DNA from: Thiocapsa rosea
GTDB taxonomy: Bacteria; Pseudomonadota; Gammaproteobacteria; Chromatiales; Chromatiaceae
Assembly (NCBI RefSeq): GCF_003634315.1
Contig: NZ_RBXL01000001.1
Coordinates: 2,398,501-2,462,500, forward strand
Direction of reading: 5' to 3'
Length of the DNA: 64,000 nt
The notes below the pieces were generated by a model. The model did no database searches. It saw only the letters and a list, made by a program, of their open reading frames with translations, and was not told the origin of the DNA. The position numbers and the translations under genes are program-made. This document shows, one piece after another, positions 1 through 10,128 of the stretch; the first letter of the stretch is position 1; the number at the start of each line of letters is the position of its first letter.

Positions 1-246
1 GTGATCTTTTATCATTCGGATACGCAACGCGAGATCGCCGAGCGGGTGATCGCGCGTCTGAACGCCGAAGGCCTCTGGCCGGACCCCATCGTCACGCAGG
101 TCCAGCCCGCCCCGACCTTTTACCCGGCTGAGGCGTATCATCAGGACTATTACCGCCGCAATACGAGCCAGGGCTACTGCCAGGTCGTCATCTCGCCCAA
201 GCTCGCCAAACTCCGTGCGCGCCATGCCGCCCTCTTGTCCAATTAA
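1..246 (+). CDS. msrA: Peptide-methionine (S)-S-oxide reductase, C-terminal part (cut by window edge)
   Basis: This is the C-terminal 81 residues of an MsrA enzyme, which reduces methionine-S-sulfoxide in oxidised proteins using thioredoxin. The stretch FYPAEAYHQDYYRRN followed by GYCQVVI is the conserved C-terminal block of the family, normally just before a resolving-cysteine tail. The catalytic GCFWG motif would lie upstream, outside the window, so the true start is not visible and the first GTG should not be read as the start. The TAA stop at 244-246 lies inside the first bases of an intergenic repeat (243-330). Family call is firm; functional state cannot be judged from the fragment. Confidence 0.9.
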   Translation: MIFYHSDTQREIAERVIARLNAEGLWPDPIVTQVQPAPTFYPAEAYHQDYYRRNTSQGYCQVVISPKLAKLRARHAALLSN

Positions 247-330
247 ACCGCGCCAGGTGCGGTATGCGTCATTTGTTGGAATGGCTTGGCCGCGCCAGCT
301 CCGACGACTGTCGGAGCTGGCGCGGTTCAA
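243..330 (+). repeat. Intergenic palindromic module A1 (solo copy)
   Basis: An 88-bp element that opens with TTAAACCGCGCC and closes with GGCGCGGTTCAA, so the ends are inverted repeats. Its 3' half holds a perfect 15-bp stem with a 4-base loop (291-305 pairs with 310-324). Closely related copies lie at 17597, 41869, 47459 and, reversed, 21655. The left end supplies the stop codon of msrA. No downstream partner module follows this copy. Confidence 0.9.
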
Positions 331-371
331 TCACGGTCGACGAATCGGCGCAACCGGTGCAGCATAGCGCC

Positions 372-1085
372 ATGCCCGATTCATCCGTTCGACTCATCAC
401 CCTGGACCTGGACGACACCGTCTGGCCGTGCGTGCCCGTCATTCAGGCCGCCGAGGAGGCGTTTCACGACTGGCTGGTCCGACACGCCCCGCGTCTGGCC
501 GAGGCCCACGATCTGGCGAGCATGCGCCGTCACCGCCGCGAACTCATGGATGCCATGCCCGAGATCGCGCACGACCTGGGGCAGATCCGTCGCCGCTCGT
601 TGGCCATGCTGCTGGAGTCCTTCGACTATGCGGTGGGGCTGGCCGAGGAGGCGCTGGCGCTGTTCGACGAGCACCGCAATCGTGTCGAGCCCTTCGATGA
701 CGTACCCCCGGTGCTGCGGACGTTGTCCGCGCGTTACCGCTTGGTGTCGCTCACCAACGGCACCGCCAACCCCGAGGCGACGCCACTGCGCGGGCTGTTC
801 GAGCGCAGCATCACGGCCGCGGATGCGGGTGCCGCCAAGCCCCATCCGGCGCTCTTCATGCGAGCACTCGAGCACGCCGGTTGCGAGCCGAGTCAGTGTC
901 TGCACCTCGGCGACGACCCCTGGATGGATGTCGAAGGGGCACGCGCGGTCGGGATGACCGCCGTCTGGGTCAATCGCTACGGGCGGAGCTGGCCGGACGA
1001 TCTACCGCCGCCCGCCCTGACGGTGACGACCCTTCATCAACTTTTGGATTGGCTCGACGCCGAGCCGCAGCACGACCCGAGGTAA
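372..1085 (+). CDS. HAD-superfamily hydrolase (YigB-like phosphatase)
   Basis: A 238-residue haloacid-dehalogenase-fold phosphatase. Motif I is LDLDDTVW (nucleophile Asp12, acid/base Asp14). Motif II is the Ser/Thr of LVSLTNGTAN, motif III the Lys of AAKPHPALF, and motif IV the acidic GDDPWMDVEGA. The layout resembles the YigB/HAD-IA subfamily, whose members dephosphorylate small metabolites such as FMN or the riboflavin precursor. The substrate cannot be told from sequence. The frame is open further upstream into the repeat at 243-330, but the ATG at 372 gives the family's normal start just before motif I. It ends 6 bp before tgt and may share its transcript. Confidence 0.85.
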   Translation: MPDSSVRLITLDLDDTVWPCVPVIQAAEEAFHDWLVRHAPRLAEAHDLASMRRHRRELMDAMPEIAHDLGQIRRRSLAMLLESFDYAVGLAEEALALFDEHRNRVEPFDDVPPVLRTLSARYRLVSLTNGTANPEATPLRGLFERSITAADAGAAKPHPALFMRALEHAGCEPSQCLHLGDDPWMDVEGARAVGMTAVWVNRYGRSWPDDLPPPALTVTTLHQLLDWLDAEPQHDPR

Positions 1086-2201
<1,116 letters not shown>

Positions 2202-2227
2202 CCCAAGACGCGTCCTAAACCGCGTCC

Positions 2228-2311
2228 TAAACCGCGTCCAGAGCGACATGCGTCGTTTTCATGTTGCGTTTGGCTTTGGACGTGTCCTTGATCTCGGTGA
2301 GACGCGGTTTA
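2228..2311 (-). repeat. Intergenic palindromic module C (solo copy)
   Basis: An 84-bp element between tgt and yajC with ends TAAACCGCGTCC and GACGCGGTTTA. It matches the copy at 21549-21634 in its first 25 bases (GTCCAGAGCGA-ATGCGT) and in layout. A short duplicate of the end sequence (TAAACCGCGTCC) sits directly in front of it at 2216-2227. Relative to the B modules the element lies in reverse orientation. The remaining gap to yajC (2312-2477) shows no gene. Confidence 0.8.
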
Positions 2312-2477
2312 GGCCCGTCGCGACGGACGCGTCTTGCCCGACGCTGCAACTTGCTCCGCGCTATGCCATAATTCGGCGCCGAGTTTTCCGGAGGTCGAGC
2401 GGCCTTTGCCGGCCCTCTCCTCGTTCAAACCGCCGGATCGCGACCGAGCGATCCCCAGACCAATAGGCAATCGAATT

Positions 2478-2810
2478 ATGAGCTTCCTGATCTCAGATGC
2501 CGTCGCTCAAGGCGAGGCCGCTGCCGGTGCGGGTGACCCCTTTTTGGCACTGCTCCCGCTGGTGCTCTTTGCGGTCGTCTTTTATTTTCTCCTCATCCGT
2601 CCGCAGTCCAAGCGCCAGAAGGAGCACCGCAAGATGGTGGAGTCCTTGGCGAAGGGCGACGAGGTCGTGACGATGGGCGGCATTGCCGGGCGTATCGCCG
2701 ACATCGGGGACAACTTTGCGCTGCTCGACATCGCCGACGGTGTCGCGGTGAAGATCCGGCGCAGCTCGGTCGAGTCCGTGATGCCGAAAGGAACGCTGAA
2801 AGACCTGTAA
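2478..2810 (+). CDS. yajC: Sec translocon accessory subunit YajC
   Basis: A 110-residue inner-membrane protein that joins SecD and SecF in the holotranslocon. A single transmembrane segment (about residues 23-43, LALLPLVLFAVVFYFLLI) is followed by the family signature RPQSKRQKEH and a cytoplasmic domain with KGDEVVTMGGIAGRI. The frame is open further upstream, but the ATG at 2478 gives the usual YajC start and length. secD begins 147 bp downstream. A GC-rich hairpin (about 2821-2839) lies between them without a T-tract, so read-through into secD is likely. Confidence 0.95.
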   Translation: MSFLISDAVAQGEAAAGAGDPFLALLPLVLFAVVFYFLLIRPQSKRQKEHRKMVESLAKGDEVVTMGGIAGRIADIGDNFALLDIADGVAVKIRRSSVESVMPKGTLKDL

Positions 2811-2957
2811 GCCCTTCGCCCGCACCTCGGCCGCGGTGCCTCGTGCGCCGCGGCGTCTTGACCGGATTCCTCCGGATCAGGGCGCGGGCGCCCTCTTTGG
2901 CGCCGGCCGGTGTCCGGCCCATCCCCGATCGCGCCCGCTGTTGCGACTGGAATTGCA

Positions 2958-4814
2958 ATGAATCAATACCCCTTGTGGAAGAATCTCCTGATCTTGGGCG
3001 TCATCCTCGGCGCCTTGCTCCTTGCCGTTCCGAATCTCTTCTCTCAGGACCCGTCGATCGAGATCACCGCGGCGCGCGGCTCCGAGGTGACCGAGGCCAG
3101 TCTTGCCGAGGTGCGAGCGGCACTGGAAACCGCCGGTGTCCCCGTGAAGGATGTCGAGCCGCGCGAAGGCGGTAAGCTGTTGGTGCGTTTCCCCTCCTCG
3201 GCCGATCAGTTGGCCGGGCAGGATGCGATCGAACGGGCCCTCTCCGAGCGATACCGCACCGCGCTGACACTCTCGGCGGATCTGCCCGGCTGGGTGCGGT
3301 TTCTCGGTCTCAACCCCATGTCGATGGGTCTCGATCTGCGCGGCGGCATCCATGTCGTGATCGACGTGGATATGGAGGCTGCACTCGACCAGGCGCTCGA
3401 GCGCTATGTCGGCGACATCCGCACAGAGCTGCGCGATCGCAAGATCCGCTACCTGACCGTCGCACGCGAGGGCTCGCGCATCCTGATCAAGTTCAACGAT
3501 GCTGCGATGCGCGACGATGCCGAACGGGCGTTGAAAAGTGAGTTCCGCGATCTCGCCATCCAGCCCCTCGATGAAGGAGGCCATTTCGTCATCGCGGCGA
3601 GCCTCCCGCCGGCCCAGCAGGAGCAGATCCGCTCCTTCGCGCTGCAGCAGAACATCACCACCCTGCGCAACCGTGTCAATGCACTCGGCGTGGCCGAGCC
3701 CAGCATCGCGCGCCAAGGTGATCGCCGTATCGTGGTCCAGCTGCCCGGTGCGCAGGATCCGGGGCGCCTGAAGGAGCTGCTCGGTGCAACCGCGACCCTC
3801 GAATATCGCCTCGTCGACACCGAGCACAGCGTCGCCGATGCCCTCGACGGCCGTGTTCCCGTCGGCAGCCGGCTCTACCGCGAGCGTGACGGCAAGCCGA
3901 TCCTCCTCAACCGGCGCGTGATCGTCACGGGCGACCAGATCACCGATGCCTCCGCCGGTTTCGACAGCCAGAGCGGCAGTCCCGCAGTCTTCGTGAATCT
4001 CGACGGTCAGGGCGCGCGGCGGATGCGGACCATGACGACCGAGAACGTGGGCAAGCCGATGGCCGTGGTCTTCATCGAGAACGTCACCACCACCGAGATC
4101 GTCGACGGGGAGGCCGTGAAGCGCACCCGCAAGGTCGAAGAGGTGATCAGTGTGGCGACCATCCGTGAGCCCTTCGGACGCCGTTTCCAGACCACCGGAT
4201 TGGACAGCAGCAACGAGGCGCATAACCTCGCGCTCTTGCTGCGCTCCGGAGCCTTGGCGGCCCCGATCCAGATCGTCGAGGAGCGCACCATCGGTCCCAG
4301 CCTCGGCCAGGACAATATTGACCAGGGCTTCACGTCCGTCATGGTGGGTTTGGCGCTGGTCCTGCTCTTCATGGCGCTCTATTACCGCGTCTTCGGTTTG
4401 GTGGCAAACGTTGTCCTGGTCGCCAACGTGATCATGATCGTCGCGGTTCTGTCCATGTTGCAGGCGACCCTGACCTTGCCCGGAATCGCCGGAATCGTCT
4501 TGACCGTCGGTATGGCGGTCGATGCCAACGTGCTCATCTACGAGCGAATACGCGAGGAGATCCGTAACGGAAGCACCCCGCAGGCAAGTATCCATGCGGG
4601 GTATGACAAGGCACTCTCGAGTATCGTCGACGCGAACGTGACGACTCTCATTGCCGCTATCGTGTTGTTCAGTTTCGGGACGGGGCCGATCAAGGGATTT
4701 GCCGTGACGCTGGTCATCGGCATCTTGACCTCGCTGTTTACCGCCCTCTACGGCTCGCGTGCACTGATCAATCTGATCTACGGCGGACGGCGCGTGAAGA
4801 AGTTGGCCATTTGA
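2958..4814 (+). CDS. secD: Protein translocase subunit SecD
   Basis: A 618-residue SecD that works with SecF to pull exported proteins across the inner membrane using the proton motive force. An N-terminal transmembrane helix (about residues 9-27) precedes a large periplasmic domain containing the conserved LGLDLRGGIHVVIDVD block. Five C-terminal membrane segments include TVGMAVDANVLIYERIREE, the signature of the RND-like SecD/SecF pore. ATG at 2958 was chosen because it immediately precedes the conserved NQYPLWKN start of gammaproteobacterial SecD; the frame is open 48 bp further upstream. It is followed by an unusually long 255-bp gap before secF. Confidence 0.97.
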   Translation: MNQYPLWKNLLILGVILGALLLAVPNLFSQDPSIEITAARGSEVTEASLAEVRAALETAGVPVKDVEPREGGKLLVRFPSSADQLAGQDAIERALSERYRTALTLSADLPGWVRFLGLNPMSMGLDLRGGIHVVIDVDMEAALDQALERYVGDIRTELRDRKIRYLTVAREGSRILIKFNDAAMRDDAERALKSEFRDLAIQPLDEGGHFVIAASLPPAQQEQIRSFALQQNITTLRNRVNALGVAEPSIARQGDRRIVVQLPGAQDPGRLKELLGATATLEYRLVDTEHSVADALDGRVPVGSRLYRERDGKPILLNRRVIVTGDQITDASAGFDSQSGSPAVFVNLDGQGARRMRTMTTENVGKPMAVVFIENVTTTEIVDGEAVKRTRKVEEVISVATIREPFGRRFQTTGLDSSNEAHNLALLLRSGALAAPIQIVEERTIGPSLGQDNIDQGFTSVMVGLALVLLFMALYYRVFGLVANVVLVANVIMIVAVLSMLQATLTLPGIAGIVLTVGMAVDANVLIYERIREEIRNGSTPQASIHAGYDKALSSIVDANVTTLIAAIVLFSFGTGPIKGFAVTLVIGILTSLFTALYGSRALINLIYGGRRVKKLAI

Positions 4815-5069
4815 ACAGCGTACTCGGCCGGGGCTTGTTGCCCCGGTGCCGGGGTGTGCCGCCGAGTCCGCACGAGGTCTCGGCGTCGACGTGGTTCAAG
4901 CGAAGGTACGTCCATGGTTTCAATCGCGTTCTGCTCCGAGGCGTGTCGATGGCTGCCAAGCCGATTGCATGCTGAAACTCTGCATGCCGCGCCGAGCGCG
5001 ATTTAACCAAAGACGATCACAATCCAGGGCGTTCGATAACACGAACGTCCGAAATCAAGGGCGATTCCG

Positions 5070-6020
5070 ATGAGAGACCTGAGTGTCATCAACGAGCTGA
5101 ATATCGACTTCATGGGCATGCGCCGACCATGGGTCATCGTGTCCGGTGTGTTGATGGTGATCTTTATCCTGTCGATGCTGATACGCGGGTTCAACCTCGG
5201 TCTGGACTTCACCGGCGGTACCGTTCTCGAGGTGGGCTACCAAAACCCTGCCGAGCTGAGCGATGTGCGCGCCGCCCTCGAAGCCAAAGGTTTTACAGGG
5301 GCAACCATTCAGCATTTCGGTGCCCTCACCGACGTTCTGATCCGGCTCGCACCGCAGGAGGGCGAAGAGGCCAGCGCGCAATTGAGCGAGGAGGTCTTCA
5401 CGGCGCTCAGCGAAGCTGTCGGGGGACAGGTCGAGCTGCGTCGCGTCGAGTTCGTCGGCCCGCAAGTCGGCGAGGAGCTTCGTGAGCAAGGTGGCCTGGC
5501 GGTTCTCTTCGCGCTCATCGGCATCCTGATCTACGTGGCCTTGCGCTTCGAGTGGCGCTTCGCCGTCGGCGCCATCGCGGCCACCATGCACGATGCACTT
5601 TTTGTTGTCGGGGTTTTTTCCCTCTTGCAGATCCAGTTTGATCTGACGGTCCTGGCGGCGGTTCTCGCGGTCATCGGGTACTCGCTGAACGATACCATCG
5701 TCATATTCGATCGCGTCCGTGAGAGTTTTCGCAGGATCCGCAAGGGAACGGTGCTTGAGATCACCAACCTAGCGATCAACCAGACCATGTCGAGGACCAT
5801 CATTACCTCCGGCACGACCCTGCTTGTTCTCCTTTCACTGTACATCTTCGGCGGCGAGGCGCTCAGCGGCTTCTCGCTTGCGCTGATCATCGGGGTCTTT
5901 GTCGGGACCTACTCCACCGTTTTCATCGCCACCGCCACGGTGATCATGCTCGGGGTGAGTCGCGCCGATCTCCTTCCGGTTCCCAAGGAGGGCGCCGAGG
6001 CCGGCAATACCCTGCCTTAG
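5070..6020 (+). CDS. secF: Protein translocase subunit SecF
   Basis: A 316-residue SecF, partner of SecD. It shows the first membrane helix, the periplasmic FTGGTVLEV block near residues 48-56, and the C-terminal five-helix unit with [19 protein letters not shown]. Length is standard. secD and secF are usually nearly adjacent. Here 255 bp separate them, with a perfect 7-bp GC stem (4828-4846) just after the secD stop. That stem could be an attenuator or an mRNA-processing site; it has no T-run. No credible gene lies in the gap. Confidence 0.97.
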   Translation: MRDLSVINELNIDFMGMRRPWVIVSGVLMVIFILSMLIRGFNLGLDFTGGTVLEVGYQNPAELSDVRAALEAKGFTGATIQHFGALTDVLIRLAPQEGEEASAQLSEEVFTALSEAVGGQVELRRVEFVGPQVGEELREQGGLAVLFALIGILIYVALRFEWRFAVGAIAATMHDALFVVGVFSLLQIQFDLTVLAAVLAVIGYSLNDTIVIFDRVRESFRRIRKGTVLEITNLAINQTMSRTIITSGTTLLVLLSLYIFGGEALSGFSLALIIGVFVGTYSTVFIATATVIMLGVSRADLLPVPKEGAEAGNTLP

Positions 6021-6054
6021 GCAAGCCGTCGACGGCGTGGATGAGGTTCTCTTG

Positions 6055-6378
6055 ATGGATATGATCCTCGTCCTCAAAGCACTCATCCCCGGCATCGTCG
6101 AGGGACTGACCGAGTTCTTGCCGATCTCCTCGACCGGGCATCTGATCATCGTCGGCTGCCTACTCGGCTATACCGACGAGCAGAGCAAGGTCTTCAAGAT
6201 CGTCATTCAATTCGGGGCCATCCTGGCGGTCTGTTGGCTTTGTCGCGAGCGGATCGTGCGCGTGGTGCGCCGTATGTAGTTGCCCACCCCGGAGCGGCGT
6301 TTCGCGTACAACATCCTGATCGCCTTCCTGCCCGCCATGGTGCTGGCGACGGCCTATACGGGGCTGGTGCAGTGGTGA
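6055..6378 (+). pseudogene. uppP: Undecaprenyl-diphosphatase relic, nonsense mutation plus lost 3' end
   Basis: The N-terminal part of a BacA/UppP undecaprenyl-pyrophosphate phosphatase, the membrane enzyme that recycles the peptidoglycan lipid carrier. The signature [14 protein letters not shown] near residues 16-29 is intact. After [11 protein letters not shown] a TAG stop at 6277-6279 interrupts the frame. The same frame then continues with a recognisable UppP stretch (ERRFAYNILIAFLPAMVL) up to TGA at 6376-6378. UppP is about 270 residues, so more than half is gone, including the second half of the active site. The convergent exporter gene starts right after the break. A functional copy or a PAP2-type phosphatase must exist elsewhere. 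Confidence 0.85.
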
Positions 6379-6397
6379 TACGGACGCTGGCCGAAGC

Positions 6398-7462
6398 TCA
6401 GCCTCGGGGTGTCGGCTCGGCGATCCATTCGCGCCAGACGGCAAGCAGAATGGCGATAACGATGGGGCCAATGAAGAGTCCGACCAAACCGAAGGCTGCA
6501 ATCCCGCCGAGCACCGCAAACAGAACCAGGACAAAGGGAATCCGCGCGGCACTGCTGATCACCAGCGGTCGAAGAAGATTGTCGATCTGGCCGACGACCA
6601 GGATTCCCCAGGCCGCAAGGCCGGCGGCCGCCCAAACCTCCCCCGTCAGGAACAACCACAGACACACCAACGCGATGACCAGCGGTGTGCCGAAGGGGAT
6701 CAGCGCCAGGAAAGTGGTGACCACGCTGAGCAGGATCGGCGTATCGATCCCTGCCACCCAATACCCGAGTCCCGCCAGCGTTCCCTGAAGCAGGGCCGTC
6801 AGGACCAATCCGTATAGGACACCCCGCGTCGTGTCGCCGATCGCCTTCAGATAAGACTCGGCGCGACCGCCGAGCAACCCCATCAAGAGCCGGCGCGTCT
6901 GCTCGAGCAATCGGTCCCCGTCGCGATACAGAAAGAAGGCGGTCAGTACGGCAAAGCTGAACTTGAAGGCAGTCGCCCCGATGTCGCCGACCAGTCTCAG
7001 CGAGTCGTTTACGAGGGGCTTGAGCCACTCGAGGATCTGGTGGCGCAGCGCCGTGGGGTCGTCGGCGGCCATGGCCAGCAGGCGCTCGAGCTCGGCTCCG
7101 ATCCACGGGAGCTTCGCGACGCCGGGCGGAAGGATCTCCGGCCCCTGTGTGAGGAGAGCGGCGGCCTGCGAGTAGAACGCCGGAACCTCCGACTGAAGCA
7201 TGAGGAGGACCCACAGCACGGGCAAGACGAAGACCAGGGTGAGCAGCACGCTCATGACGAAGGCGCTCACGCCGACGTAGGGGTTCAGGAGTTCTCTCAG
7301 CCGAAGATGTAGGGGCCAGGTGAGATAGACGAGGATCAGGCCCCAAGCAACCGGCACGAGAAAGAGGTGCAGCACCCGGTAGCTCAGGATCAGAAGGCCG
7401 ATCAAGAACGCGGTGAGGGCGATTCGCCCGCCGAGTGCCCCGGTAAACCCTTTGTCGGTCAT
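6398..7462 (-). CDS. AI-2E family transporter (PerM/YdiK-like)
   Basis: A 354-residue integral membrane protein of the AI-2 exporter/permease family. Two N-terminal helices (about residues 11-48), a long loop rich in Leu/Gln and a C-terminal set of five or more helices are visible. The C-terminal signature GLVGLFIGPIVIAILLAVWREW is characteristic. Members include autoinducer-2 exporters and Na+/H+ antiporters, so the cargo is unknown. It is convergent to the uppP relic and has no operon partner; upstream is 526 bp without a gene. Confidence 0.85.
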   Translation of the reverse strand: MTDKGFTGALGGRIALTAFLIGLLILSYRVLHLFLVPVAWGLILVYLTWPLHLRLRELLNPYVGVSAFVMSVLLTLVFVLPVLWVLLMLQSEVPAFYSQAAALLTQGPEILPPGVAKLPWIGAELERLLAMAADDPTALRHQILEWLKPLVNDSLRLVGDIGATAFKFSFAVLTAFFLYRDGDRLLEQTRRLLMGLLGGRAESYLKAIGDTTRGVLYGLVLTALLQGTLAGLGYWVAGIDTPILLSVVTTFLALIPFGTPLVIALVCLWLFLTGEVWAAAGLAAWGILVVGQIDNLLRPLVISSAARIPFVLVLFAVLGGIAAFGLVGLFIGPIVIAILLAVWREWIAEPTPRG

Positions 7463-7988
7463 GTTAGGAGGATGCCCTCACTGCGCGGAGAAAATGGTCG
7501 TGGTCGCCAAAGATACTCGATGCGGAGCAGTGGAACAGATCCCGTTCGCAGCGCAGTCGCGTTATTTGCAGCCGGGGCGTGCCCCGCTGCGAGAGTCGGC
7601 ACGTGTTTCGGAGCGGGTGCTACAATCGCGCCGCCGTTTCGAGGCCGGGCGCTCGCGCCCGTCGTCATGAGCAGTTCTTCCTTTACGCGGTGATCTGAGA
7701 TGGTTCTTTCCGGCATGAGCGTCTGGGAGCGTCTTATGGTGCTGGTCGCGGTGGTGCTCCCGTCGAGATCCAAGCGCCTTCCGGGCATCACGTCGGACCC
7801 GGCTTGGCCATTCGGGATTTCCGGCGCTCCGTCTCGGGCGACGGCGTTGCTGCTTCTAGCGTATCGGCGAAGGCCGACGACCGGGATTCGGCGTCCCCTC
7901 GACGGCCGTGAAGGAGGCATCGATGTGCTCGTCCCGGTGTGCGCGGCGCGGTCCGCATGCTGTCGATCCCGAGAGAGACGCGAGACGC
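7463..7988. other. Gene-free stretch
   Basis: No reading frame here on either strand has a recognisable domain, plausible start and family-like composition. Short frames exist but look like GC-rich noise. The stretch lies between the exporter and the apbE relic, so it probably holds decayed DNA from the deletion that removed part of apbE and its former neighbours. Confidence 0.5.
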
Positions 7989-8622
7989 ATGGATCCCTTT
8001 CCATCGCTGGTGGCCTTGTGTGCTTTGCTGCTGGCCGCCTGCGGTGAGCGTGCCGGCCATCCGCAAGACCCGGGGCGATGTCTACATCGATCTGTCCGCG
8101 CTCGGGGAAGGGTACGGTGCGGACCGGGTCGCGGCGGATCTTGATGCGCGCGGCGCGGCCGATTATATGGTTGCGGTGGCCGGCACCATCCGTGCGAAGG
8201 GGCTTAACGCCAAGGGTCGACCCTGGGCCATCGCGATCGAGGAGCCGCTGCCGGACCGGCGCGCCGTGCACCGGATCGTCCCGGTTTCCAACCGGGCCAT
8301 CTCGACCTCGGGTGACTATCGCAACGTCTTCGAGAAGGACGGCAAGCGCTATTCACACGAGATCGATCCCGCGACGGGTGTTCCGATCGAACGCAACCTG
8401 GGGTCGGCGACGGTCGTGGGCGAGCGCGCGACCGTCGTCGACGGGCTCGCGACTGCGTTTATGGTTCTCGGCGAGCTGCGCGGTCCGGCGCTTGCGACGT
8501 CAGAGGGGCTTGCAGCCTACTTCATCGTTCGCGACCGGGAGGAGCTGCGGGGTGTTGCGAGCCCGGCCTTCGAGGAATACCTTGCCCGGACCACGCACGA
8601 CGTTGGCCGGGAAGCCCAGTAG
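7989..8622 (+). pseudogene. apbE: FAD:protein FMN transferase (ApbE) relic with internal deletion and frame change
   Basis: The start (ATG 7989) encodes a clear lipoprotein signal, MDPFPSLVALCALLLAACGE, with lipobox LLAAC. After about 20-28 codons the frame changes. ApbE homology then resumes from about 8059 with IRKTRGDVYIDLSALGEGYGADRV and runs to the stop at 8622, including TSGDYRN, YSHEIDPATG and VDGLATAFMVLG. About 110-130 residues that normally lie between, including the MGTxY region of FAD binding, are missing. ApbE attaches FMN to subunits of Nqr/Rnf-type complexes. The gene is almost certainly dead: both a deletion and a frame shift are needed to explain the layout. Confidence 0.82.
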
Positions 8623-8658
8623 GACGTACGGTGCAACCGGTACATCGGAACAGCCCAA

Positions 8659-10053
8659 ATGACCTGGACATCTACGATCTTCCGAACGAAAGCCATCAAC
8701 GCCGATCACCCTCTCGGCGACACCGGCTTGAGCCGCGTATTGGGTCCGCTTGATCTGACTTTGCTCGGGATCGGGGCCATCATCGGTGCCGGGATCTTCG
8801 TGCTCACCGGCGTGGCGGCGGCCACTCAGGCGGGGCCCGCCATCGTGTTGTCCTATATGGTCGCAGGGACGGCCTGTGCCTTCGCCGCACTCGCCTATGC
8901 CGAGCTCGCCGCAGCAATCGGGGGCTGCGGCAGTGCTTACGGGTACTGCTACGCCGGGCTCGGCGAGCTCGTTGCCTGGATCATTGGCTGGGACCTCATC
9001 CTGGAGTACGGCGTGGCCGTTTCGGCGGTGGCGATCGGCTGGTCGGGGTATGCCAACAACGCGCTCGAGGCGGTCGGCTTGGGCCTTCCGGCCGTTTGGC
9101 TGCATGGACCCGCGGAGGGTGGTCTGGTCAATCTGCCTGCCGCCGCAATCGTGCTGACGCTTGCGCTCCTCCTCGGGGTGGGCATCCGCGAGAGTGTCCG
9201 GGTCAACGGCGTCATGGTCTTGATCAAGCTCTTGGCCATCGGCGTCTTCCTCGCCGTCGCAGTGGGTCGGGTCGACCCCGCCAACTGGGTGCCCTTCATG
9301 CCCTTCGGCTGGAACGGGGTCATGGGGGGCGCTGCGCTCATCTTCTTCGCCTACATCGGCTTCGATGCCGTCTCCACCGCCGCGGAGGAGGCCCGTCATC
9401 CGCAGCGCGATCTACCCATCGGGATCTTGGTTTCGCTGGCCGTCTGTACCCTGATCTATATCCTGGTCGCCGCCGTGCTGACGGGGGTTGTGCCATACCC
9501 GAGCCTCAATGTCGGCTCGCCGGTCGCCGATGTCATGTTGCGTCTCGGTCACTCCTGGGCGGCCGGTCTGGTGGCCGCCGGAGCCATCGCGGGTCTCACG
9601 ACCGTGATGCTGGTCCTGTATTACGGGCTGAGCCGCATCGTCCTTGCCATGTCCCGCGACGGGCTCTTGCCGCCGGTCTTCGCGCGGGTGAATCGACGGA
9701 CGCAGACCCCGCTCCGGGTGATCCTGATCGTCGGCCTCGCCATGGCTGCGGTCGCCGGGCTGACCCCCATCGGGGAGGTCGCCGAGCTGGTCAACATCGG
9801 CACACTCGCGGCCTTCTTTCTGGTCTGCGTTGGCGTGATCGTGCTGCGTGTCACGCAACCGGACCTGCCTCGGCCGTTTCGCACCCCCTGGTCCCCCTTG
9901 GTTCCGTTGCTTGGCGCCGCCTCCTGTCTTTATCTCGCACTGAGTCTGCCCTGGGTGACCTGGCTGCGGTTCGGGCTTTGGTTGGCGGCGGGGCTTGCGA
10001 TCTACGTCTATTACTCTCGTCACCACAGCGCGCTTGCGGCGCAGCATTCATAA
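8659..10053 (+). CDS. APC-family amino acid permease
   Basis: A 464-residue permease of the amino acid-polyamine-organocation superfamily, closest in style to cationic amino acid (YfnA/CAT-like) carriers. The first membrane helix carries the substrate-site motif GIGAIIGAGIFVLTG (about residues 37-51). About 12 hydrophobic segments follow and helix 6 carries FFAYIGFDAVSTAAEEA. The gene is intact although it lies between decayed neighbours, which suggests it is under selection. Substrate is not predictable beyond amino acids. It starts 36 bp after the apbE relic and is likely expressed alone. Confidence 0.88.
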   Translation: MTWTSTIFRTKAINADHPLGDTGLSRVLGPLDLTLLGIGAIIGAGIFVLTGVAAATQAGPAIVLSYMVAGTACAFAALAYAELAAAIGGCGSAYGYCYAGLGELVAWIIGWDLILEYGVAVSAVAIGWSGYANNALEAVGLGLPAVWLHGPAEGGLVNLPAAAIVLTLALLLGVGIRESVRVNGVMVLIKLLAIGVFLAVAVGRVDPANWVPFMPFGWNGVMGGAALIFFAYIGFDAVSTAAEEARHPQRDLPIGILVSLAVCTLIYILVAAVLTGVVPYPSLNVGSPVADVMLRLGHSWAAGLVAAGAIAGLTTVMLVLYYGLSRIVLAMSRDGLLPPVFARVNRRTQTPLRVILIVGLAMAAVAGLTPIGEVAELVNIGTLAAFFLVCVGVIVLRVTQPDLPRPFRTPWSPLVPLLGAASCLYLALSLPWVTWLRFGLWLAAGLAIYVYYSRHHSALAAQHS

Positions 10054-10065
10054 GAACAATCCGCC

Positions 10066-10119
10066 ATGTTGCATGCCTCGGTCGACTGGATTCTGGCCAC
10101 GGTCGGTGACTGGTGTTGA
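10066..10119 (+). pseudogene. Possible DedA-family N-terminal scrap
   Basis: Seventeen codons, MLHASVDWILATVGDWC, ending in TGA. The wording resembles the first residues of DedA membrane proteins (flippase-like, undecaprenyl-phosphate or lipid homeostasis), which often begin with a similar helix cap. Everything downstream is a different gene (trkH remnant), so this would be a deletion junction. The match is short, so confidence is low. Confidence 0.35.
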
Positions 10120-10128
10120 TCCTGCTGA

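Noticed and set aside
264-371. Extended N-terminus of the HAD phosphatase reading through the repeat
   Set aside because: The extra residues come from the palindromic module and are unlike the family; the ATG at 372 directly precedes motif I.
2877-4595. Very long open frame opposite secD, and similar long frames opposite tgt, the GGDEF-EAL genes and cheA
   Set aside because: These arise from GC-rich codon bias on the opposite strand; they show no domain and the sense-strand genes are unmistakable.
7413-7988. Two short plus-strand frames with Cys/Arg-rich products
   Set aside because: No ribosome site, no recognisable motif, and composition typical of noise in GC-rich DNA.
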